From contig UQUZ01000002.1 in NCBI GenBank assembly GCA_900544375.1, positions 62,001-126,000 on the forward strand: a stretch of 64,000 bases of DNA. The letters run 5' to 3'. This DNA is from an uncultured Oscillospiraceae bacterium. Its GTDB lineage: Bacteria; Bacillota; Clostridia; Oscillospirales; Acutalibacteraceae. Below, one piece after another: positions 17,778-26,789 of the stretch. A program made the translations under genes and the position numbers. Under the pieces are notes generated by a model that had not been told where the DNA came from, ran no database searches, and saw only the letters and a program-made list of their open reading frames with translations. How positions within the stretch are numbered: the stretch's first letter is position 1; the number at the start of each line of letters is the position of its first letter.

Positions 17778-19256
17778 ATGGCAACCTGGCAAATTGTTTT
17801 ATACACGATTCTAGGGCTATTGGCCGCCTTTCTTGCGATTACCTTGATTCGGGCCGCTTTTTTTACCCCGAAAAAACAGGCCTATGATCCGCTGCCGGAA
17901 GAGCCGGTCGATCAAAGCCGCCTGACGCAGCATTTATCAGAGGCCATCCGGATTCCTACGGTATCCTATCCGGATCAGAAGGATGTGGATTGGGCGCAGT
18001 TTGAGCGGTTCCATCTGTTTTTGCGGGAAGCTTACCCGTTGATCCATCAAAAGCTCACCTGCGAAGTGGTGCCGCCCGCCAACCTGCTCTACTGCTGGAA
18101 GGGGAAGGACGCATCGCTTGACCCGATTGCTATGCTGGCCCATCAGGATGTTGTCCCCGTGGAGGATGGGACGGAAAACGACTGGACGCATCCGCCCTAT
18201 GAGGGTTATAACGATGGGGAGTTCATCTGGGGCCGTGGCGCGCTGGATATGAAAAACCACCTGATCTCCGTGATGGAGGCGGTGGAAACGCTGCTGGAGG
18301 AGGGCTTTGAGCCTGAGCGGGATGTTTACTTGCTCTTTGGGGATGATGAGGAGGTCGTCGCGTCCCAAACTTCCGGTGCAAGGGCGCTGATGCAGCTTCT
18401 CAAGGAGCGCGGCGTCCATCTCGACTGTGTGCTCGATGAGGGCGGCGCCATTCTGCCCGCTAAGGTGAATGGCATCTTAGATCAATATCTAGCCGGAATC
18501 GGCGTGGCGGAAAAAGGCTACGCGGATTTTGAAATTTCCGTTTTCTCCAAGGGCGGGCATTCCTCCCAGCCGCCGCAGCACACGGCGCTGGGCGAGCTGG
18601 CGGATGTGATCCAAGACCTTGAAAACCACCAGTGCAAATCCAAAATGACGGGCATGGTCTATAGCCTGTTTCAGAAAATCGGGCGCAACGTTTCTTATCC
18701 CGCGCGGATTGTCACATGCAACCTCTGGCTATTGAAGCCCCTTGTGCTCGCCGTGATGAAAAAAATCCCGCCCGCCGCTTCGCTGATCCGCACCACAACC
18801 GGCGCGACGATGGCGCAGGGCAGCCCTGCTGCGAACGTGCTTCCGCAGCGGGCGAGCGTAACGGTCAATTTTCGTATGATGCCTGGCGATTCCATCGCCG
18901 GCGTCGAACGCCATATCCGCAAGGTGGTGCGCAACAAAAATATTGAGGTAAAGCTGCTCAAGGGCAAAGAGCCCTCCAAAATTTCGCCCACGGATTCCCG
19001 CTGTTTTGCCATTTTGGAAGAGCTCTGCATGCGAACCAACCCGGATTATATCGTAGCGCCCTATCTGGTGATGGGCGGTACGGATTCCTATCATTACGAG
19101 CCGATTTGCGAAAATATTTATCGCTTTGCCCCCTTTGTGGTGGATACTTCCCTTCTGCTGTGCACGCATTCCACCAATGAACGCGTTCCAGTGAAAGCTT
19201 TAAAAGAGGGCGTTGCATTTTTTAAGCAATATCTCCGGCGTGCCTCCGGCAAATAA
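17778..19256 (+). CDS. M20-family peptidase (carboxypeptidase S / PM20D1-like), membrane-anchored
   Basis: About 492 residues. A hydrophobic N-terminal segment (about 5-28) would anchor the protein. The M20 dizinc motifs follow: MLAHQDVVP, GRGALDMKN, FGDDEEV with the catalytic acid, and a late CTHSTNE carrying the last His. Such enzymes hydrolyse or condense N-acyl amino acids or small peptides. ATG 17778, 11 nt after GAGGAG, is preferred over TTG/ATG codons earlier in the frame from 17748. Monocistronic between two hairpins. Confidence 0.88.
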   Translation: MATWQIVLYTILGLLAAFLAITLIRAAFFTPKKQAYDPLPEEPVDQSRLTQHLSEAIRIPTVSYPDQKDVDWAQFERFHLFLREAYPLIHQKLTCEVVPPANLLYCWKGKDASLDPIAMLAHQDVVPVEDGTENDWTHPPYEGYNDGEFIWGRGALDMKNHLISVMEAVETLLEEGFEPERDVYLLFGDDEEVVASQTSGARALMQLLKERGVHLDCVLDEGGAILPAKVNGILDQYLAGIGVAEKGYADFEISVFSKGGHSSQPPQHTALGELADVIQDLENHQCKSKMTGMVYSLFQKIGRNVSYPARIVTCNLWLLKPLVLAVMKKIPPAASLIRTTTGATMAQGSPAANVLPQRASVTVNFRMMPGDSIAGVERHIRKVVRNKNIEVKLLKGKEPSKISPTDSRCFAILEELCMRTNPDYIVAPYLVMGGTDSYHYEPICENIYRFAPFVVDTSLLLCTHSTNERVPVKALKEGVAFFKQYLRRASGK

Positions 19257-19264
19257 AAAATATT

Positions 19265-19308
19265 CAGCCATACGCCCCGCAGGCAGAATGCGGCATAGCG
19301 TATGGCTG
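19265..19308. terminator. Hairpin terminator between convergent genes
   Basis: Arms CAGCCATACGC and GCGTATGGCTG with an inner CCGCA/TGCGG stem. T-rich DNA follows on the minus-strand side (ATATTTTTTA), so it most clearly ends the lipoprotein gene, and perhaps also the peptidase. Confidence 0.65.
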
Positions 19309-19320
19309 ATTGATTTTCCC

Positions 19321-19965
19321 TTAGGCGGTGGAAGAGGAGGCGCCGGTTTCCGCGGGCGCTTCAGAAGCGGGCGTTTCCGCCTTTTCGGGATCGGCGTCCC
19401 CGGCCTCCTCCTGTGCGGCGGTGTCCGCTGCGCGGGATTGATCCTTCTTGATCGTTTCAATGGTCATACGGTAGCCCAGGGAGATTTTTTCCTTGCTGAT
19501 CCGGAAGCCGTTCCATTCCAGCGATTCCCCCGCTGCGTTTGCTTCATCTCGCGCGGCGCCGAGAACGCCCGCCTTTTTCAAGGCACCGTCACAGGCCTGT
19601 GCGCTTTGCCCGGTAAAAGCCTGCGCCGTGCGGGAGGCGAGCGCGGCGAAGAATGTGTCGCTCTCTTCATCGCCTATGCGGGCATAGAGCAGGGAGCAGG
19701 CTTTCAGCTCAGCGCTTTCTTTATCGATCTGCAAACAGAGCATGTAGGTTTCATCCCCTTTGGGCGATAGAAAATAGGAGTGTCCGATAAAGGTATCCTC
19801 CTCTTTTGCCAGCGCGTCCCTGGCGTTGAGCTGCTGTGTTTCGTCGAGCGCGTTGAAACGGTTTAAAAACGTTTCCTCCGTCAAAAATTCCGCGTCCGTG
19901 CAGGCACAGAGCAGGAGGCTCATCAGGATCAAAAGGCAGGGCGTCATTTTAAAAAATCGTTTCAT
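19321..19965 (-). CDS. Small lipoprotein of unknown function
   Basis: A 214-residue protein with a lipoprotein signal peptide (MKRFFKMT, hydrophobic core, lipobox LCAC with the modified Cys at about residue 22). The mature part is charged with no domain I recognise, and the last 45 residues are Ala/Glu/Ser-rich and probably disordered. A DUF4358-like small lipoprotein is one possibility, based only on size and layout. Placed on the outer face of the membrane. Confidence 0.72.
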   Translation of the reverse strand: MKRFFKMTPCLLILMSLLLCACTDAEFLTEETFLNRFNALDETQQLNARDALAKEEDTFIGHSYFLSPKGDETYMLCLQIDKESAELKACSLLYARIGDEESDTFFAALASRTAQAFTGQSAQACDGALKKAGVLGAARDEANAAGESLEWNGFRISKEKISLGYRMTIETIKKDQSRAADTAAQEEAGDADPEKAETPASEAPAETGASSSTA

Positions 19966-20081
19966 AAAAACAAGGTGCTCCTTTCTGTCGATTTAGGTTG
20001 TCATTATATACAAAATCAGCAAATGCGCTATCTGGTTTCCTCAATATATATGTAGAAAAACTTTTTTACAGTCGGATTGCC

Positions 20082-20110
20082 TTGCATTTTTTTTGCGGTT
20101 GCCATAGAAT
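20082..20110 (+). promoter_or_regulatory. Promoter of the purine operon
   Basis: A -35 box TTGCAT (20082-20087), exactly 17 bp, then -10 TAGAAT (20105-20110). Transcription would start near 20117, giving a leader of about 200 nt before purE. Confidence 0.7.
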
Positions 20111-20144
20111 AAATATACAAATCACTCGAAATGGAGAGGTCGGT

Positions 20145-20237
20145 ATGAACGGGACAGGCCTGCCGCTGATTGGATGTGTTTCAGTCATCTGCACCGGGGC
20201 AAGGTGCGCCCGCATGCCGTCCGGCAAGAGTAAATAA
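20145..20237 (+). CDS. Possible 30-residue leader peptide upstream of purE
   Basis: ATG at 20145 is preceded by GGAGAGG at 5 nt. It opens a 30-codon frame with three cysteines and a basic end (ARMPSGKSK) that stops 11 bp before an intrinsic terminator hairpin. No run of one amino acid is present, so classical attenuation by a starved tRNA is not obvious. It could be chance coding inside a structured RNA. Confidence 0.35.
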   Translation: MNGTGLPLIGCVSVICTGARCARMPSGKSK

Positions 20238-20286
20238 TCAAGATCGAAAGCTGTGGCGCTTTGCGCGGCAGCTATTTTATTTTTTG
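20152..20286 (+). promoter_or_regulatory. Structured purE leader ending in an intrinsic terminator (putative attenuator)
   Basis: By eye a three-way junction can be drawn: closing stem GGACAGGC (20152-20159) with GCCGTCC (20216-20222, one bulged A), hairpin 2 at 20166-20184, hairpin 3 GCACC/GGTGC at 20191-20207. A terminator follows: AGCTGTGGCGC, loop TTT, GCGCGGCAGCT (20249-20273), then a T-rich run to 20286. GCGCC at 20206-20210 could pair with GGCGC in the terminator arm, a possible antiterminator. I do not recognise the purine, ZTP, PRPP or THF riboswitch consensus. Confidence 0.5.
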
Positions 20287-20314
20287 GGATTGAAGAAGGA
20301 GTGCTGAAAAAGTG

Positions 20315-20812
20315 ATGAAAAAGGTAGCGGTTATTATGGGGAGCGACAGTGATCTGCCCATTGTCAGCGGGGCAATCAAAAAGCTGCGTTATTTCGGCGT
20401 AGAGGTGGAAACGCATGTGATGAGCGCGCACCGCACTCCCGCCGCGGCGGCTGATTTTGCCTCTAGGGCGAAGGAGAACGGTTTTGGCGTGATTATCGCG
20501 GCGGCTGGGAAGGCGGCCCATCTCGGCGGCGTGCTGGCAGCGCATACGACGCTGCCTGTCATCGGCATCCCGGTGAAATCCTCCACGCTTGACGGTCTGG
20601 ATGCCTTGCTTGCCACCGTGCAGATGCCCTCCGGCATTCCGGTGGCCACCGTTGCAATCGACGGGGCGGAGAATGCAGCGATCCTCGCCGTGCAGATGCT
20701 GGCGCTCTCCGATGAAGGGCTGGCCCAGAAGCTTTCCCAGATGAAGGAGGATATGGCCCAAAAGGTGCTGGAAAAAGATGCTGCGTTGCAGTTGAAGGCT
20801 GCTGCGCTTTAA
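20315..20812 (+). CDS. purE: N5-carboxyaminoimidazole ribonucleotide mutase (PurE)
   Basis: A 165-residue PurE with GSDSDLP at the N-terminus and MSAHRTP, both in the nucleotide-binding site. It moves the carboxyl group of N5-CAIR to carbon 4 in purine synthesis, or acts on AIR and CO2 if class II. No purK is in the window. GTG 20312 and ATG 20315 are adjacent, and GAAGGAG is upstream of both. It is the first gene of the purine operon, directly after the leader terminator. Confidence 0.95.
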   Translation: MKKVAVIMGSDSDLPIVSGAIKKLRYFGVEVETHVMSAHRTPAAAADFASRAKENGFGVIIAAAGKAAHLGGVLAAHTTLPVIGIPVKSSTLDGLDALLATVQMPSGIPVATVAIDGAENAAILAVQMLALSDEGLAQKLSQMKEDMAQKVLEKDAALQLKAAAL

Positions 20813-20852
20813 ACGGAAAGAAGAATTTTTAACCCATTCAGGAGGAATTGCG

Positions 20853-22298
20853 ATGTTTGACAAGCCCCATGAGGAATGCGGCGTATTCGGAATTTATAAT
20901 AAAAATCAGTTCAATGCTGTTCATTTGACCTATCTTGCACTGTATGCCCTGCAACACAGGGGGCAGATCAGCTGCGGAATCGCGATCAATCGGGGCGGTG
21001 TGGTCGATTATCACCGCGATCTTGGCATTGTACCCGATGTGTTCGATGCGGATGCGCTCCAGAAGCTCTCCCAGGACGGAGGCGGAGATATCTGCATCGG
21101 CCATGTGCGCTATTCGCCCGGCGGCATGTCAGAGCGCGAAAATTCTCAGCCCCTTGTGATGCGCTATGCCAAGGGCACGATCGCCATTGCTAACAACGGC
21201 AGCCTTGTCAACACGCATGCCCTGCGCGAACCGCTGGAGAAGCAGGGCGCAATTTTCCAGACGGATAGCGACGCTGAACTGATCGCTTTGCTGATCGCGC
21301 GCGCACGCCTGGAGGCAGGCAGCGTCGAGCAGGCAATTAACCGGGCGATGAATCAAATTGAAGGGGCCTATTCGTTTGTGCTGATGTCCCCCCGCAAAAT
21401 GATCGCTGTGCGCGATCCGCAGGGTTTTCGCCCCCTTTGCATCGGCAAAATGGAGGATAGCTATATTTTTGCTTCTGAAACCTGCGCGCTTGATAGCCTC
21501 GGCGCGGAGTTCGTCCGTGATATTGAGCCGGGCGAGATTGTTGTGGCGGATGAAAACGGCATTCGCAGTATCCGCGATCACTGTGGTCATAAGAGCTCGC
21601 TCTGCATTTTTGAGCACGTTTATTTCGCCCGCCCGGATTCTGTAATCGACAATGCAAGCGTGCATCTTGCGCGCCAGCGTGCGGGCAAGTATCTCGCTCG
21701 TGAGTATCCGGTGGAAGCGGATCTCGTGGCGGGCGTGCCGGATTCCGGATTGGATGCCGCGATCGGCTATGCCAATGAATCCGGCATCCCTTATGGCATG
21801 TGTTTTATCAAAAACCGCTATGTCGGGCGCACTTTCATTCAAGATTCCCAGGAACAGCGCGAGCGCAGCGTTCGCATCAAGCTAAACCCTTTGCGTTCGG
21901 CAGTGGAGGGCAAGCGTGTGGTGCTCGTGGATGATTCGATCGTCCGCGGCACAACCAGCGCGCATATCATCGAGCTGCTGCGTAAGGCTGGTGCAAAGGA
22001 GGTTCACATGCGGATTTCTTCTCCTCCCTTTATGCACCCCTGCTATTTCGGCACGGATATCAGCTCGCGCGAATACCTGATCGCCTGCCGGATGAGCATT
22101 GATGAAATCTGCAAACAGATCGGCGCGGATTCCCTGGGCTATTTGAGCCTTGAGAGCCTGCATAAGATCGCCAGCAGCTCCACATCCAGCTTTTGCGACG
22201 CCTGTTTTACCGGTAATTATCCGATCGATGTGCCGCAGGAACAGCCGGAGGATAGATTCAGCAAAAAGCTCGATACTCTTGTAAAACAGCCGAAGTAA
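20853..22298 (+). CDS. purF: Amidophosphoribosyltransferase
   Basis: A 481-residue enzyme for the first committed step of purine synthesis (PRPP plus glutamine to phosphoribosylamine). The class II glutaminase Cys is Cys9 after an eight-residue propeptide (MFDKPHEE). The PRPP loop is [14 protein letters not shown]. Cysteines in SLCIFEH, ACRMS and FCDACF match the 4Fe-4S ligands of the Bacillus-type enzyme, so oxygen-sensitive control is expected from the family. It has a GGAGG site and lies 40 bp after purE. Confidence 0.96.
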   Translation: MFDKPHEECGVFGIYNKNQFNAVHLTYLALYALQHRGQISCGIAINRGGVVDYHRDLGIVPDVFDADALQKLSQDGGGDICIGHVRYSPGGMSERENSQPLVMRYAKGTIAIANNGSLVNTHALREPLEKQGAIFQTDSDAELIALLIARARLEAGSVEQAINRAMNQIEGAYSFVLMSPRKMIAVRDPQGFRPLCIGKMEDSYIFASETCALDSLGAEFVRDIEPGEIVVADENGIRSIRDHCGHKSSLCIFEHVYFARPDSVIDNASVHLARQRAGKYLAREYPVEADLVAGVPDSGLDAAIGYANESGIPYGMCFIKNRYVGRTFIQDSQEQRERSVRIKLNPLRSAVEGKRVVLVDDSIVRGTTSAHIIELLRKAGAKEVHMRISSPPFMHPCYFGTDISSREYLIACRMSIDEICKQIGADSLGYLSLESLHKIASSSTSSFCDACFTGNYPIDVPQEQPEDRFSKKLDTLVKQPK

Positions 22299-22353
22299 AC
22301 GGGCGCTTTCGGCGCAGCGGGGTTTGTTCAGAAAGAAAGGATGGGTTTATTCA

Positions 22354-23388
22354 ATGGATAATAGTTATTCCGACAGCTACCGCGAGGCGGGTGTAGATGT
22401 AACCGCTGGTTACAAAGCGGTGGAATTGATGAAAAAACATGTGGCTCGCACGCAGACACCGGGCGTCGTTTCCGGTATCGGCGGTTTTGGCGGCCTGTTT
22501 CAGCCTGACCTGACCGGCATGAAAGAGCCGGTGCTCGTTTCCGGGACGGATGGCGTTGGCACCAAGCTAAAGCTCGCCTTTATGATGGACAAGCACGACA
22601 CCGTGGGCATCGACTGTGTGGCCATGTGCGCAAACGATGTGGCCTGCGCGGGTGCGAAGCCGCTGTTTTTCCTGGATTATGTGGCCGTGGGCAAAAATGT
22701 GCCTGAGCGCGTGGCGCAGATCGTTGCGGGCGTGGCCGAGGGCTGTGTGCAGGCGGGTTGCGCATTGATCGGGGGCGAAACAGCGGAGATGCCGGGCTTT
22801 TATCCCAAGGAGGAATATGATCTGGCCGGCTTCTGCGTCGGTATGGCGAATAAAGCAAAGCTCATTGACGGCGCACAGATGAAGGCCGGCGATGCGCTCA
22901 TTGGCGTTTCTTCTTCCGGCGTGCATTCCAACGGCTTTTCGCTTGTGCGCAAGGTGTTCAATATCACACCGGAGCGGCTGAATCTCTATATGTATGAATT
23001 CGGCAAAACGCTGGGCGAGGAGCTGCTGACTCCCACGCGCATCTATGTAAAGAGTCTGCTTGCCCTGATGGAGCAGGTGGAGGTCCATGGCGTTTCCCAC
23101 ATTACGGGAGGCGGCTTCTACGAAAATATTCCGCGGATGTTGCCGGATTATCTGCGCGCGGCGATTGAAAAAGCCAAGGTGCCGGTGCGCCCCATCTTCA
23201 AAGTGATTCAGAGCGAGGGGATCTCGGAACACGATATGTATAACACCTTTAACATGGGGGTCGGCTTATGTGTCGCAGTCGCGGCGGATCAGGCCGATGA
23301 AGCCGTCCGCATCCTCAAGGAGAACGGCGAGGAAGCCTGCATCTTAGGTGAAGTACGCGAGGGCGAGAAGGGGATTGACCTATGCTGA
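22354..23388 (+). CDS. purM: Phosphoribosylformylglycinamidine cyclo-ligase (AIR synthetase)
   Basis: A 344-residue PurM from the ATG at 22354 (AAAGGATG upstream; TTG 22324 rejected). Motifs: [22 protein letters not shown] and [11 protein letters not shown] of the PurM/SelD fold. It makes AIR from FGAM with ATP. The 3' end overlaps purN by 7 bp, implying coupling. Confidence 0.96.
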   Translation: MDNSYSDSYREAGVDVTAGYKAVELMKKHVARTQTPGVVSGIGGFGGLFQPDLTGMKEPVLVSGTDGVGTKLKLAFMMDKHDTVGIDCVAMCANDVACAGAKPLFFLDYVAVGKNVPERVAQIVAGVAEGCVQAGCALIGGETAEMPGFYPKEEYDLAGFCVGMANKAKLIDGAQMKAGDALIGVSSSGVHSNGFSLVRKVFNITPERLNLYMYEFGKTLGEELLTPTRIYVKSLLALMEQVEVHGVSHITGGGFYENIPRMLPDYLRAAIEKAKVPVRPIFKVIQSEGISEHDMYNTFNMGVGLCVAVAADQADEAVRILKENGEEACILGEVREGEKGIDLC

Positions 23389-24005
23389 AGATCGCGGTGC
23401 TCGTCTCCGGCGGCGGCACAAATTTACAGGCGCTGCTCGATGCAAAAGCGCGCGGGGAGATCCCGCACGGCGAATTTGTGCGCGTGATCGCCAGCCGGCC
23501 GGATGCCTACGCGCTCACCCGTGCGGCGAACGCGGGTATCGGCGGCGAGGTGATCTCCCGCAAAAGCTTTGCTACGCTGGAGGAATACGACGCGGCCATT
23601 TTAAACGCGCTGCGGGCTTGTGGGGCGCAGATCGTTGTGCTGGCGGGCTTTTTATCGATTCTTGGCCCTACGGTGATCGAAGCGTACCGCGACCGCATCA
23701 TCAATATCCACCCCGCGTTGATCCCGTCCTTTTGCGGCAAGGGCTATTATGGCCTGCGTGTGCACGAGGCAGCGCTGGCACGCGGTGTAAAGGTGACGGG
23801 CGCGACTGTGCATCTCGTCAATGAAATTCCGGACGGCGGGCCGATCCTAAGCCAGAAAGCGGTTCTGGTCGAGGCGGGAGACACGCCTGAAACTCTGCAA
23901 CGCCGTGTGATGGAGCAGGCGGAATGGCTCCTTTTGCCGCGCGCTGTGGAGGAGCAGTGCGCCCTGTGGGAAGATAGATTTCAGAATCCAGATTTCAGAC
24001 TTTAG
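23382..24005 (+). CDS. purN: Phosphoribosylglycinamide formyltransferase
   Basis: A 207-residue GAR transformylase using 10-formyl-THF. Visible motifs: [13 protein letters not shown] at the N-terminus, [10 protein letters not shown] with the catalytic His, and [14 protein letters not shown] with the catalytic Asp. It starts inside the end of purM. Confidence 0.95.
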   Translation: MLKIAVLVSGGGTNLQALLDAKARGEIPHGEFVRVIASRPDAYALTRAANAGIGGEVISRKSFATLEEYDAAILNALRACGAQIVVLAGFLSILGPTVIEAYRDRIINIHPALIPSFCGKGYYGLRVHEAALARGVKVTGATVHLVNEIPDGGPILSQKAVLVEAGDTPETLQRRVMEQAEWLLLPRAVEEQCALWEDRFQNPDFRL

Positions 24006-24150
24006 ACGATCTAGAATAGAGAGAAAGAGGGAAAAGTTTTGTGCTTTCTGGTCAAAAAGGCAAACCGGACTTTGGCCCGGCCCTTTTGAAGAAAGGCCAT
24101 GACGAACGCGCATAAAACTTCCGCCTCGCAAAGAAAGGATAGTCATAACA

Positions 24151-24855
24151 ATGCAGATTCAAGATTTGAGAGCGGTTTTGCGCGATAATACCTACCCGGG
24201 CCGCGGTATTGTGCTCGGGAAAAGCGCAGATGGGCAAAAAGCGGTGATCGCCTATTTTATCATGGGCCGCAGTGAAAATAGCCGTAACCGGATTTTTGTG
24301 GAAGAGGATGGCGGGCTGCGCACCCAGGCGTTTGACCCGGCAAAGCTCAAAGATCCGAGCCTTGTGATCTATTGGCCTGTGCGCAAGTTTGGTGCGGCCA
24401 CAATCGTTACCAACGGCGATCAGACCGATACGATTTATAAATTCCTTGCAGCGGAGAAGACCTTTGAGGAGGCGCTGCGGATGCGCACCTTCGAGCCGGA
24501 TCCGCCCATTCTGACCCCGCGTATTTCCGGCCTGGTGCACAAGGATGGCAGCTACCGTCTTTCCATTCTCAAAAGCGCAAATGGCAATGCGGAATCCACC
24601 CAGCGCTTTTTCTATGAATACCCCCAGCCGGTGGCGGGCGAGGGCCACTTCATCCACACCTATCTTGGCGATGGAAACCCGGTGCCCTCCTTTGAAGGCG
24701 AGCCGGAGCTGGTGCGGATCGAAGGCGATATCGATTCCTTTACCAGCCTCATGTGGGAAAATCTCAATGAAGCGAACAAGGTTTCTCTCTTCGTGCGTTT
24801 TATCGACCTTGCCGACGGCTCGGAGGAAACCCGCGTTGTCAATAAGAACAACTGA
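24151..24855 (+). CDS. purO: IMP cyclohydrolase, PurO-like single-domain protein
   Basis: A 234-residue protein of the IMP cyclohydrolase family (PF07826 type), related to archaeal PurO, opening with YPGRGIVLGKSADGQKAVIAY. It closes FAICAR to IMP. It is adjacent to a stand-alone AICAR transformylase, so together they replace the fused bifunctional PurH. The 145-bp gap before it holds an AAAGG site close to the start and no other feature. The assignment rests on family resemblance and operon context. Confidence 0.85.
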   Translation: MQIQDLRAVLRDNTYPGRGIVLGKSADGQKAVIAYFIMGRSENSRNRIFVEEDGGLRTQAFDPAKLKDPSLVIYWPVRKFGAATIVTNGDQTDTIYKFLAAEKTFEEALRMRTFEPDPPILTPRISGLVHKDGSYRLSILKSANGNAESTQRFFYEYPQPVAGEGHFIHTYLGDGNPVPSFEGEPELVRIEGDIDSFTSLMWENLNEANKVSLFVRFIDLADGSEETRVVNKNN

Positions 24856-24911
24856 CGGTGGGCGCCGATTGCAATTGAAAATCTTCGAAGTGTGAAAGGG
24901 TGGTTATCATC

Positions 24912-26090
24912 ATGGCAAATGAGCTGATGCTCAAATACGGCTGCAACCCCAATCAGAAGCCGTCCCGCATTTTTATGAAGGAGGGCGGCGAATTGCCGAT
25001 TACCGTTTTGAATGGCAAGCCCGGCTTCATCAATTTCCTTGATGCGTTCAATAGCTGGCAGCTGGTTTGTGAGCTGAAAGCGGCGACAGGCCTGCCCAGT
25101 GCGGCCTCCTTCAAGCATGTCAGCCCGGCGGGCGCGGCGGTCGGCCTGCCGCTGAGCGATACGCTGAAAAAAATCTACTTTGTAGATGATCTGGAGCTTT
25201 CACCGCTCGCTAATGCCTATGCGCGTGCGCGCGGCGCGGATCGTATGTCCTCCTACGGCGACTGGATTGCTCTCTCCGAGCCCTGCGATGTGCCCACGGC
25301 AAAGCTCATTGCCCGCGAGGTATCCGATGGCGTGATTGCCCCCGGCTATGAGCCGGAAGCGCTCCAGGTGCTCAAGGGGAAGCGCAAGGGGAACTACAAC
25401 ATCGTGCAGATCGACCCGGCCTATCGCCCTGCGCCTGTGGAACACAAGGATGTGTTTGGCGTCACCTTCGAGCAAGGGCGCAACGAGCTGAAAATTGACG
25501 AGTCGCTTCTGGAAAATGTCGTCACGGAGAATCAAACGCTTCCCGCGGAAGCGAAGCGCGATTTGCTGATCTCCCTGATTACGCTGAAATATACGCAGTC
25601 GAATTCCGTCTGCTACGCAAAGGATGGCCAGGCCATCGGCGTGGGAGCGGGCCAGCAGTCCCGCGTGCATTGCACGAGGCTTGCCGGCAATAAGGCAGAT
25701 AACTGGTATCTACGCCAGCACCCGAAGGTGCTCGCGCTTCCCTTTGTGGAAAACATCCGCCGCCCGGACCGCGATAACACGATTGACGTTTATATTTCCG
25801 ACGATTATATGGACGTTTTAGCGGATGGCGTATGGGAGCAGTTCTTCACTGTGAAGCCGGAGCCTCTCACCCGCGAGGAGCGGCAGGCGTGGCTGAAAAC
25901 GCTCGATGGCGTTTCTCTTGGCTCAGATGCGTTCTTCCCGTTTGGCGACAATATTGAGCGCGCGCACCGCAGCGGTGTGCAGTATATCGCCCAGCCGGGC
26001 GGCTCTATTCGAGATGATCACGTGATCGACACCTGCAACCGCTTTCAAATGGCGATGGCATTCACGGGCATCCGCCTGTTCCACCATTAA
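24912..26090 (+). CDS. purH: AICAR transformylase, stand-alone (PurH C-domain type)
   Basis: A 392-residue protein homologous to the AICAR formyltransferase domain only, lacking the N-terminal methylglyoxal-synthase-like IMP cyclohydrolase domain of normal PurH (about 510 residues). Conserved blocks include KYGCNPNQKPSR, SFKHVSPAGAAVG, KYTQSNSVCYAKDGQAIGVG and AYARARGADRMSSYGDW. It formylates AICAR to FAICAR. ATG 24912 is the natural start, following AAAGGG; a GTG at 24900 is in frame. Confidence 0.92.
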   Translation: MANELMLKYGCNPNQKPSRIFMKEGGELPITVLNGKPGFINFLDAFNSWQLVCELKAATGLPSAASFKHVSPAGAAVGLPLSDTLKKIYFVDDLELSPLANAYARARGADRMSSYGDWIALSEPCDVPTAKLIAREVSDGVIAPGYEPEALQVLKGKRKGNYNIVQIDPAYRPAPVEHKDVFGVTFEQGRNELKIDESLLENVVTENQTLPAEAKRDLLISLITLKYTQSNSVCYAKDGQAIGVGAGQQSRVHCTRLAGNKADNWYLRQHPKVLALPFVENIRRPDRDNTIDVYISDDYMDVLADGVWEQFFTVKPEPLTREERQAWLKTLDGVSLGSDAFFPFGDNIERAHRSGVQYIAQPGGSIRDDHVIDTCNRFQMAMAFTGIRLFHH

Positions 26091-26161
26091 AAGCGTGCTC
26101 CAGCTGTCGGGCGGTATGCCTGGCAGCTGGAGCTTTGTGGGCTGATAAGAGGAGGAGCAGC

Positions 26162-26773
26162 ATGCTGCTTATGACTTCCAATGGCTTAACTTCACGGCGG
26201 CTGCGCAAAGCGGCAAAGAAGGCGCTTCCCGCCGGTGCGAAGCGGGCGGCGTTGGTCACCACCGCGTCAGTCGGCTTTAAAGAGAAGGATTATCACGTGC
26301 CATGGCTTCGCAGTGAACTGGAAAGGCTGGGCCTTTCCGTTGATTTTTTTGATTTTGACCAGCAGCCGGCCAGCCGGCTTTTTGCCTATCAGGTGGTTGA
26401 ATGCATCGGCGGAAATCCTTTTTATCTGGTGCGCCGGCTGCGGGAAGCGCACTGCGAACCATATTTGCAGGGGTTAAAATCAAGCGGGTTGCTCATCGGT
26501 GTGAGCGCGGGCAGCCTTGCCATGCAGGAATCTCTGGAATTGGTGGATCACTTTAGCCCGGAGCTCCGGCCGCAGGCTGGCGGAGGGGATTTCACAGGCA
26601 TGGGGATCACCCGAGTGGAGATATTGCCACACTATCATAAATATCTGCCGCGTTTTGAGCGCTTTGAGGAGCGGACGGCGGCCTATGAGCAGGCATCCGG
26701 TCGCTGTGTGATCCGGCTTGACGATGGTCATGGAGTTTTGGCGGACGAAACAGAGCAGATTGAAATCCTATAG
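26162..26773 (+). CDS. Peptidase E-like (family S51) class I glutamine amidotransferase-fold protein
   Basis: A 203-residue protein with the nucleophile elbow LIGVSAGSLAM, where Ser takes the place of the amidotransferase Cys, as in aspartyl dipeptidase PepE and cyanophycinase. ATG 26162 has a strong AGAGGAGGAG site. It lies between the AICAR transformylase and purD, 16 bp before the latter, so it is co-transcribed with the purine genes. Its role there is unknown; hydrolysis of an Asp-containing dipeptide would be a family-based guess. Confidence 0.8.
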   Translation: MLLMTSNGLTSRRLRKAAKKALPAGAKRAALVTTASVGFKEKDYHVPWLRSELERLGLSVDFFDFDQQPASRLFAYQVVECIGGNPFYLVRRLREAHCEPYLQGLKSSGLLIGVSAGSLAMQESLELVDHFSPELRPQAGGGDFTGMGITRVEILPHYHKYLPRFERFEERTAAYEQASGRCVIRLDDGHGVLADETEQIEIL

Positions 26774-26789
26774 GGATGGAGGAAACAGG

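Noticed and set aside
20117..20300. Known purine (guanine/adenine) or ZTP riboswitch upstream of purE
   Set aside because: The conserved cores and loop sequences of these classes are not found by eye; recorded only as an unclassified leader.
24006..24150. A small gene in the purN-purO gap
   Set aside because: No frame with start, ribosome site and plausible protein was found.
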